Below, one piece after another: positions 7,901 to 13,278 of a stretch of 13,278 bases of DNA. The DNA lies in NCBI GenBank assembly GCA_964455935.1, contig CAYVZU010000111.1, positions 1-13,278 on the forward strand, read 5' to 3'. This DNA comes from CAYVZU01 sp964455935 (GTDB lineage Bacteria; Fibrobacterota; CAYVZU01). The notes below the pieces were generated by a model. It was not told the DNA's origin. It worked only from the letters and a program-made list of their open reading frames with translations, and did not search any database. A program made the translations under genes and the position numbers. Position 1 is the stretch's first letter. Every line of letters starts with the position of its first letter.

Positions 7901-8056
7901 ACGCGCGGGCGGTTTGGCAAGCCAACAAGGCTGGCGCGATTTCCTGCACCTGTCTCATATTTCTGCGATCGATATCACTGCTGAAACCAGCGGCGGCCCT
8001 GCGCAGATAAAAAATAAAGGGAGTGCATTTGCTCGGGTCCCCGCGCTTTGCGGCAC

Positions 8057-8132
8057 TGTCATTTGGACGAGTCTTCGAGGAGAAATCTTTTACCCGGACG
8101 AAGAAGGATTTCCCGTTTCGCTCGAAATGATA
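8057..8132. repeat. Imperfect 76-bp inverted repeat upstream of lacZ
   Basis: The left arm begins TGTCATTTGGACGAG and runs into GAGAAATCTTT. The right arm is AAGGATTTCCCG followed by TTTCGCTCGAAATGATA. The reverse complement of the right arm matches the left arm at both ends (TCATTT-GA and GAAATC-TT), with divergence in the middle. This resembles the 'TGTCATTTCGAGCGAAGCGAGAAATCTTT' kind of dispersed palindrome that I recognise from environmental bacteria. It could be a small non-autonomous mobile element. It ends about 30 nt before the lacZ start, so it may sit in the lacZ leader or promoter region. Confidence 0.55.
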
Positions 8133-8152
8133 TACACCACATAGGCAGTTAC

Positions 8153-8159
8153 AAAGGAG
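8153..8159 (+). promoter_or_regulatory. Ribosome-binding site that decides the lacZ start
   Basis: AAAGGAG ends 5 nt before the ATG at 8165. The lacZ frame is open upstream to 8048, but that 39-residue extension is encoded by the inverted-repeat spacer and resembles nothing in the family. This site therefore fixes 8165 as the start. Confidence 0.8.
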
Positions 8160-8164
8160 TTTCC

Positions 8165-11100
8165 ATGGCAGGGCGATTCTCGCTCAAGGATATTTCATCT
8201 TTTTCTCGGATCCACCGTCATCGGCTGCGGCCGCGCAGTCATTTTATTTCGTATCCCGAGGTTGAAAAAGCCGTGCAGGGCGACCGATCCTTGGCCCAGT
8301 GGCGTTCGCTCAACGGCTCTTGGAAATTCCAGTACCTGGCCTCGCCGCTTCTCACAACTCCCGGTTTCATCGAGCCCGGGTTTGACAGCTCGTCGTGGAA
8401 TGAAATCGACGTGCCGGCGCACTGGCAACTGCGCGGGTATGGCCGGCCGCACTACACCAACGTGGTCTACCCCTTTCCGTTTGACCCGCCTCGCGTGCCC
8501 TCGGACAATCCAACCGGGTGCTATTTGCGCCGGTTCTCCATAAGCCAGGCCGATTTGAGCGGAGCCGTTTACCTGCACTTCGGCGGGGTGGATTCCGCCT
8601 TCCACGTTTGGGTCAATGGCCGCGAAGCCGGTTTTGGCAAAGGCAGCCGCCTGCCTTCGGAATTCAATATCACCGGTCTGGTGCGGGAGGGCGAGAATGT
8701 TTTGGCTGTGCGCGTTTATCAGTGGTCCGATGGCAGCTATCTTGAAGATCAGGACATGTGGTGGCTAAGCGGAATCTTCCGCGATGTCGATCTGATCTGC
8801 GTACCGGCCGTCCATCTCTGGGACGTGGATGCTCACGCCGGGCTAAGCGCCGATTGCCGGACCGGAAAACTACGGCTGCTTTTGCAGGTTCAGAATGCAT
8901 CACAGTTTGCGTCAGACTGTTTGCTTGAGTGTACGCTCCGGGAACCTTCCGGCGGTCAGGAGTTTGTGCTCGCCCCCGTGGTCGTTGGCATCAGCGCAGG
9001 CCAAACCAACCGGGTGGAGGTTTCGGCTGAAATTCCCGGCATCCGTGCCTGGACGGCGGAAACCCCGCATCTCTACCGCCTCAGTATAGCGCTGAAAAAC
9101 AGCGCGGGAGTTGTCCACGAAGCAATTTGCCTGCAACTTGGGTTTCGTACCGTGGCGATTGCGGATGGCCGGATTCTGGTAAACGGCAAACCGATCAAGT
9201 TTAAAGGCGTCAACCGCCACGACTCTGATCCCAATCATGGCCGGGCCGTTCCCCGCGAGACCATACTGAAAGATGTGCTGCTGATGAAGCGCCATAACAT
9301 CAATGCCGTGAGAACATCGCATTACCCCAACGATCCCTATTTTCTGGAATTGTGCGATGAATATGGTCTCTTCGTGATGGATGAATGCGATCTCGAAACA
9401 CATGGCGCGAATACAACAGGCGAAACGGATTGGTCGCTGTTCAGCAATGATCCGGCTTTGGAAAAGCAATACCTGGATCGTCTGGAACGAATGGTGGAAC
9501 GGGACAAGAATCATCCCTGCATCGTCTCCTGGTCGCTGGGCAACGAATCGGGCTTCGGATGCAATCAGCGGGCCATGTCGGCCTATCTGCGCAAACGCGA
9601 CCCGTCGCGCTTCATTCATTACGAAGGCAACCAGAAGGAAATGCACAACGTCGATGTCTTCAGCCAGATGTACACCCGGCAATCGACAATCGAGGCAATC
9701 GGCCGGGGCGATGCCCACAAGACCATAAAGGGTTTTCCGCTCAAGGCCAGGGACTACCTCAACAAGCCTTTCCTGCTTTGCGAATACGCTCACGCCATGG
9801 GCAACGGCCCCGGCGGCCTGAAGGAATTCTGGGATGCTTTCTACAAGTACGACCGGCTGCACGGCGGTTTTATTTGGGAGTGGGTCGATCATGGACTTCG
9901 TCGCTTGGATGAAAAAGGAAACGAATGGTTTGCCTATGGCGGCGATTTTGGTGAATGGCCTCATGACGGCAATTTTGTAATCGACGGCCTGGTTTTTCCA
10001 GACCGCGTTCCATCGCCCGGCCTGATCGAATATAAAAAGGTCATTGAGCCGGTTCGCGCGATTGGGCTGGATCTTAAGACAAACGAAGTCCGACTCGTCA
10101 ATCGCTACAATTTCACCGGGGTAGATCATCTCCAATTGTTTTGGAGTGTACTGCGCGACGGCGAACCAATCGAATCCGGGGACCTGGCCCTTCCCGCGAT
10201 GGAACCCGGCCAGACCGCCAAGGCAAAAATCCCCTATGGCAAGCCGTCCCAACTCACGTCCGGCTCGCAATACCTGCTGGCCTTGTCGGTTCGACTTAGG
10301 GAAAAGACCAGCTGGGCCGATGCTGGCCATGAAGTCGCCTGGGCGCAGTTCGATCTTCCCTGGTCCCAACGGCACAAGGCCCGTCCACGATCGAGCGATG
10401 CGCTTGAAGTCATTGAAACCGCGGCTGCGTTTGAAATCCGCGGCAAGAGCTTTACTCTATCCTTTGACCGGATCAGCGGCCGAATCGCGCGCTGGGACGC
10501 CAACGGCCGAAACCTGATCAAAGCGGGGCCTCGCTTGCAATTCTATCGGGCGCCCACGGACAACGACAACGGCGGAGGACGCGGTTCGGTCGGAAGAGAG
10601 TGGCGCGAGAACGGGCTTCCATTTTTGCAGCACCGCATTGACGAAGTTGCTCTTCGCCGCGGTCCTGGAGGGGTGTCCATTCGCGTCCGGGCGCGCATAG
10701 CGCCTCCCGTGCTGGCGTGGGGTTTTCATTGCGAATACGCCTACCGCGTTGATGCCAATGGCCGCATCCGGATCAAAGTGTCCGGACTGCGCAAAGGCAG
10801 GCTGGCCGTGCCCACGGTTCCGCGAATCGGCCTTGAGCTTGCCGTGCCGGCTGAGCTTGACCGCGCATGGTGGTATGGCCGGGGTCCGGGCGAATCATAT
10901 CCCGACTCAAAACAAGCGGGGAAATTCGGGCTCTGGAGCCTCCCCGTCGAAGAGCTTTACACTCCCTATATCCGGCCACAGGAGAACGGCAACCGTACCG
11001 ATGTGCGTTGGTGCGCCCTTGGGGACTCAAGCGGCGCCGGCCTGCTGGCCCTGGCCGGGCCGTTGTTCAATTTCAGCGCGCACCGCTTCACCGTGGACGA

Positions 11101-11320
11101 TTTGGCCGGGACCACGCACCGCCACCTTTTGGAGCCGCGTGACGAAATCACGCTGCACCTGGATCATGCGCAGCACGGGATCGGCAGCGCCTCGTGCGGC
11201 GAACCGCCATTGCCCCGGTATTGGCTCGATCCCAAACGGTTTAAATTCGAACTCACGCTAATGCCGGTTGCCGCAGGCCTGCTGCGCAAGGGCGTGACGT
11301 ATGCGGAAATCGCGGGATGA
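8165..11320 (+). CDS. lacZ: Beta-galactosidase, LacZ type (GH2)
   Basis: This 1051-residue enzyme hydrolyses terminal beta-galactosides such as lactose. It has no signal peptide, so it is cytoplasmic. The five-domain LacZ layout is complete. The N-terminal sugar-binding domain carries LNGSWKF (49-55), PTGCY (116-120) and the SDGSYLEDQDMWW segment (188-200). The immunoglobulin-like domains and the TIM barrel follow. The acid/base is E461 (SLGNESG) and the nucleophile E540 (LLCEYAHAMGNG), nearly collinear with E461 and E537 of the E. coli enzyme. The C-terminal small-chain domain has RAPTDNDNG and YGRGPGESYPD, typical of family members. It is slightly longer than E. coli LacZ (1024). No permease, repressor or other sugar gene lies next to it. 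It stands between two repeat-bearing spacers, so it may have its own promoter or have arrived separately; its own sequence shows no clear sign of transfer. Confidence 0.96.
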   Translation: MAGRFSLKDISSFSRIHRHRLRPRSHFISYPEVEKAVQGDRSLAQWRSLNGSWKFQYLASPLLTTPGFIEPGFDSSSWNEIDVPAHWQLRGYGRPHYTNVVYPFPFDPPRVPSDNPTGCYLRRFSISQADLSGAVYLHFGGVDSAFHVWVNGREAGFGKGSRLPSEFNITGLVREGENVLAVRVYQWSDGSYLEDQDMWWLSGIFRDVDLICVPAVHLWDVDAHAGLSADCRTGKLRLLLQVQNASQFASDCLLECTLREPSGGQEFVLAPVVVGISAGQTNRVEVSAEIPGIRAWTAETPHLYRLSIALKNSAGVVHEAICLQLGFRTVAIADGRILVNGKPIKFKGVNRHDSDPNHGRAVPRETILKDVLLMKRHNINAVRTSHYPNDPYFLELCDEYGLFVMDECDLETHGANTTGETDWSLFSNDPALEKQYLDRLERMVERDKNHPCIVSWSLGNESGFGCNQRAMSAYLRKRDPSRFIHYEGNQKEMHNVDVFSQMYTRQSTIEAIGRGDAHKTIKGFPLKARDYLNKPFLLCEYAHAMGNGPGGLKEFWDAFYKYDRLHGGFIWEWVDHGLRRLDEKGNEWFAYGGDFGEWPHDGNFVIDGLVFPDRVPSPGLIEYKKVIEPVRAIGLDLKTNEVRLVNRYNFTGVDHLQLFWSVLRDGEPIESGDLALPAMEPGQTAKAKIPYGKPSQLTSGSQYLLALSVRLREKTSWADAGHEVAWAQFDLPWSQRHKARPRSSDALEVIETAAAFEIRGKSFTLSFDRISGRIARWDANGRNLIKAGPRLQFYRAPTDNDNGGGRGSVGREWRENGLPFLQHRIDEVALRRGPGGVSIRVRARIAPPVLAWGFHCEYAYRVDANGRIRIKVSGLRKGRLAVPTVPRIGLELAVPAELDRAWWYGRGPGESYPDSKQAGKFGLWSLPVEELYTPYIRPQENGNRTDVRWCALGDSSGAGLLALAGPLFNFSAHRFTVDDLAGTTHRHLLEPRDEITLHLDHAQHGIGSASCGEPPLPRYWLDPKRFKFELTLMPVAAGLLRKGVTYAEIAG

Positions 11321-11322
11321 TG

Positions 11323-11565
11323 TTCACCACAGAGGAGCAGAGGGCACAAAGATGGGATTGAAACAAAATTGTCTTTCCGATGTCCTTGATATCTCTGTGG
11401 TGAATGGTTTCCCTGTTGTAACCACCCGGGCCCCGGAAGGAAAGCATAATCGCCAAGTCACGGGGCATACCGAGATTGTCACAGGGAAGAGAGTTTTTCA
11501 AAGAAAAGCTTTGTTCCAATGTACTTCGTACTCTGTGATCTCCGTGTCTCTGTGGTGAATGGTTT
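11323..11565. repeat. Repeat-rich spacer with three copies of a 12-bp core
   Basis: TTCACCACAGAG at 11323-11334 is the exact reverse complement of CTCTGTGGTGAA at 11393-11404 and again at 11548-11559. The two same-strand copies extend to TCTCTGTGGTGAATGGTTT (11392-11410 and 11547-11565). The unit 11323-11404 is therefore a long inverted repeat, and the third copy makes a second, larger pairing possible. The core resembles a 'CTCTGTGTCTCTGTGGTGAA' dispersed repeat that I recognise from many environmental bacterial genomes. The segment between the second and third copies (11411-11546) contains no convincing gene. The element begins 3 nt after the lacZ stop and ends 15 nt before the next start. 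Confidence 0.7.
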
Positions 11566-11580
11566 TCCTATTTTATTTAA

Positions 11581-12633
11581 ATGGCAAACGAAAAAATTAC
11601 CGGCAGCAAACGATTTTTCTTTCTGAACTTCCTGCCCCGGAAGCAACAGGTGGAAATCGTGGAATGGGGCGGGCGAAGGGCACTTTCCCAAGAGCCGTTC
11701 GCTTTTCCTTCCTTCCTTCCCAACACGCGCAAAGCCCTTTTTATTCTCCCCGAAGACCCGGCATCGGCCATGCTCGCGATCCCAACATTTTGCGCTATTA
11801 TGGAGTGCCTGCCCGGTGCTTCGGCCGCCCTGCTTTGCGCCGAGCCCCTGGGCCGGTTTCTGACGGGCCTGCCAGGCGCCGAGAAGGTGATTTCATATGG
11901 GCCCGAGACTCTTTTGCTCTTTTCCGATTCCCTTAAAGCCGTTGTTGAACAGCTTCGCCGGGAGAAATTCGATGCGTGCTTCTGCCTGGATCGGGCCCTG
12001 GATTTGAAGCGGTTGTCATTGATCGGCCAATCGGGCATCCCGGTCCGCGTGGGATACGCCGGATCCGAGGGCGAGTCTCTGTTCAACCTGGCGGTGCGGC
12101 CCAATCCCAACCAGAACCGGGAGGCCGAGCGCGGATTCGCTCTGGCCCGGTGCCTGGGATTCCACAACGATTTATCCTCTTTCCACCTTGCCTTTCAAAA
12201 CTCTTCAGGGACCATAGAAAAAGGCCAAGCAGCCCCTGTTGGGGTTTCCTGCGCCCTGAAACGCGACTTGCTGCATTCCGTGGTTTATGACCTTCGCAGC
12301 CGTGGAGCGCAGGTACTTCTTCTGCATTCACCTTTGGCCGAACCGGATACGGGCCGCGACATGGAGTCGGTGGACGGTGTGAAACGATGCGAGACCAAGG
12401 GCATTCTTGACGCCTCCGGCGCTCTCCAGGGCTGCCGCGGGTTTATCGGCAGTCGCTGCGCGCTGACGTATTTGTCCGCCTATGTGCAGGTCCCGGTTGC
12501 GGCGGTTCTGAACCGGGCCGATGTTGCAGCTTGGTCGCACCCCTCCAAGCTGTTCGCCGCGGTGACCGAGGCAACCGAAAATGCGGAGACCGCTTATAAG
12601 GCGGTAATGGCCCTGGAAGCGTATTCGAAATAG
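11581..12633 (+). CDS. Divergent GT9-like (heptosyltransferase-like) glycosyltransferase
   Basis: This 350-residue soluble protein shows two Rossmann-like halves as in the ADP-heptose:LPS heptosyltransferase family (GT9). The first half has the pattern A-M-L-A-I-P-T-F (63-70), CLPGASAALLCAEPL (76-90), LPGAEKVISYG (97-107), a REKFDACFCLD strand (127-137) and GIPVRVGYAG (152-161), all in family order. The second half has a VLLLHSPLAEP strand (245-255), but the usual D-S-G-x-x-H-x-A donor-site motif is replaced by IGSRCALTYLSA (289-300). Sugar-donor use is therefore doubtful. Members act on lipopolysaccharide or other surface glycans at the inner membrane. The ATG at 11581 has no Shine-Dalgarno and follows a repeat, so the true start may lie downstream; the first 50 residues are poorly conserved by eye. 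Assignment to the fold is moderate, activity uncertain. Confidence 0.55.
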   Translation: MANEKITGSKRFFFLNFLPRKQQVEIVEWGGRRALSQEPFAFPSFLPNTRKALFILPEDPASAMLAIPTFCAIMECLPGASAALLCAEPLGRFLTGLPGAEKVISYGPETLLLFSDSLKAVVEQLRREKFDACFCLDRALDLKRLSLIGQSGIPVRVGYAGSEGESLFNLAVRPNPNQNREAERGFALARCLGFHNDLSSFHLAFQNSSGTIEKGQAAPVGVSCALKRDLLHSVVYDLRSRGAQVLLLHSPLAEPDTGRDMESVDGVKRCETKGILDASGALQGCRGFIGSRCALTYLSAYVQVPVAAVLNRADVAAWSHPSKLFAAVTEATENAETAYKAVMALEAYSK

Positions 12634-12681
12634 AATCTCGTTGGTTTGATCTTTCCGAAACGGTATTTTTAGCAGGACGAT

Positions 12682-13035
12682 ATGGAGATCGGCAAAAGAA
12701 AAAAAGGCGACTGGGCCATAATCGATCTTGCGGGCGATGTCGGCCGGATCGGCGAGGCGATTGCATTCAAGAAATTGCTGGATGCGGTGCTGGCCGAAGG
12801 CGCGCGCCTTATGGCGGTGAATTTCGAAAAAGCCGCATCGCTGAGCAGCGACTACATCAACTCCATACTATCGGCCCACCACGGTCTTAAGCGCTCCGGC
12901 GGGGAAATGGTGTTGATCGGCAACGATGTGAAAATCTGTGAAACTCTGGAGATCATTGGCATCCCCATGGTCATGACAATTTTCGAAAATGAACAAAGCT
13001 TCGAAGAAGCCCGCCTTTCCCAAAGAAGCGTATAG
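12682..13035 (+). CDS. STAS-domain protein (anti-sigma-factor antagonist-like)
   Basis: This 117-residue cytoplasmic protein is a single STAS domain of the SpoIIAA/RsbV type. Such proteins usually bind a serine-kinase anti-sigma factor and are switched by phosphorylation of a Ser. The order is an N-terminal beta strand (WAIIDLAGDV, 11-20), a helix with AFKKLLDAVL, the strand MAVNFEKAASL, the phosphosite region, a helix, then EMVLIGNDVKICETLEIIGI (75-94) and MTIFENEQSFEEA. The phosphosite reads LSSDYINS (54-61), where the classic form is DSSG, so S55 or S56 is the likely target, but the flanking Asp and Gly are changed. A short AGGA (12674-12677) precedes the ATG. No anti-sigma kinase, phosphatase or sigma factor is nearby, so the partner is unknown. 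The last sense codon and stop lie in a short direct repeat (13028-13057). Confidence 0.85.
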   Translation: MEIGKRKKGDWAIIDLAGDVGRIGEAIAFKKLLDAVLAEGARLMAVNFEKAASLSSDYINSILSAHHGLKRSGGEMVLIGNDVKICETLEIIGIPMVMTIFENEQSFEEARLSQRSV

Positions 13036-13057
13036 CCTTCGGCGCATGGCGTATAGC
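13028..13057. repeat. 9-bp direct repeat at the end of the STAS gene
   Basis: GCGTATAGC occurs at 13028-13036 and 13049-13057, a 21-bp period, with the STAS stop codon inside the first copy. Strings of this kind (GCGCATGGCGTATAGCG) resemble short intergenic repeats, but two copies are weak evidence. Confidence 0.4.
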
Positions 13058-13278
13058 GTCCAAGACGAGAAGTACAGGATCATAAACACCGCTCCGGCCT
13101 TCCAAGGAATATACCGCAATGCTTCGGCGCAGGGATCCATATCTATTCACAAACGTTTCTGCTGTAATCGTCCTCGATCCGAGTATCCTCAAAGCACTTC
13201 TCAAGTACGCTTCCGGGTACTCGGGCCTGCGGTGACCACATCGGATAGGCACTTGCGGCCCTTGCGCGCGAAAATTAA
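13036..13278. other. Unassigned region at window end
   Basis: No gene could be supported. On the + strand a frame opens at an ATG at 13046 and runs off the window (77 codons). On the - strand frames start at 13252 and 13140 and run into the STAS gene. None has a recognisable domain, ribosome-binding site or plausible composition. No obvious terminator hairpin follows the STAS stop. The stretch may be an intergenic repeat or a decayed gene. Confidence 0.4.

Noticed and set aside
8048..8164. Upstream extension of lacZ
   Set aside because: The 39 residues come from the inverted repeat; AAAGGAG before 8165 fits the start.
7884..8164. Small genes in the spacer before lacZ
   Set aside because: Open frames such as 7914-8144 have no ribosome-binding site or plausible composition and run through the repeat.
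8912..10375. 487-codon - strand frame inside lacZ
   Set aside because: Shadow of the conserved GH2 barrel; no family resemblance or start signals.
11392..11565. CRISPR array
   Set aside because: Only two direct copies of a 19-bp unit 155 bp apart, and a third copy inverted; not an array.
12641..12669. Possible promoter TTGGTT-17-TATTTT before the STAS gene
   Set aside because: Weak matches in both boxes, and transcription would start almost on top of the ribosome-binding site.
12971..13252. 93-codon - strand frame at the window end
   Set aside because: No recognised domain or start signal, and it overlaps the well-supported STAS gene.

Overview
The window carries nine genes, all on the + strand: a 5'-truncated aroA homologue, nadK, recN, a tandem two-domain CDP-alcohol phosphatidyltransferase, a CHASE2 adenylate cyclase, a 56-residue membrane microprotein, lacZ, a divergent GT9-like glycosyltransferase and a STAS-domain protein. 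The DNA is GC-rich by eye, coding is dense, and the genes look bacterial and probably Gram-negative (periplasmic CHASE2 sensor, relative of the lipopolysaccharide heptosyltransferases). The cyclase tail and the abundance of small palindromic intergenic repeats recall spirochaetes and poorly cultured environmental phyla. I cannot name a taxon from sequence alone.

Left part (1-4652): housekeeping genes. The aroA homologue ends 3 nt before nadK, in the same frame, separated by one TGA. A 127-nt spacer holding an inverted-repeat element precedes recN. recN overlaps the next gene by ATGA. That gene encodes two complete CDP-alcohol phosphatidyltransferase domains in one 410-residue membrane protein. 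The aroA product keeps the overall EPSP-synthase sequence pattern, but several signature active-site residues are replaced.

Middle part (4740-7883): a signalling pair. A 985-residue protein combines a periplasmic CHASE2 sensor, which contains an extra block of about 200 residues with an internal repeat, three membrane helices, a class III adenylate cyclase domain and a short C-terminal helical tail. Fifteen bases after its stop, behind an excellent Shine-Dalgarno, lies a 56-residue hydrophobic protein with a basic C-terminus, a candidate partner.

Right part (7884-13278): a full-length LacZ-type GH2 beta-galactosidase lies between two repeat-bearing spacers (an imperfect 76-bp inverted repeat upstream, three copies of a 12-bp core downstream). 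No permease or LacI-type regulator is visible. Then come the GT9-like protein and the STAS protein. The last 243 bases hold no gene I can support.

No CRISPR array, tRNA, rRNA, complete insertion sequence or phage gene was seen. The spacer 7884-8164 holds only a weak hairpin, the 76-bp inverted repeat and the lacZ ribosome-binding site. The spacer 4653-4739 shows nothing beyond a G-rich ribosome-binding site before the cyclase. The features most worth follow-up are the enlarged cyclase sensor with its microprotein, the tandem phosphatidyltransferase and the eroded EPSP synthase.
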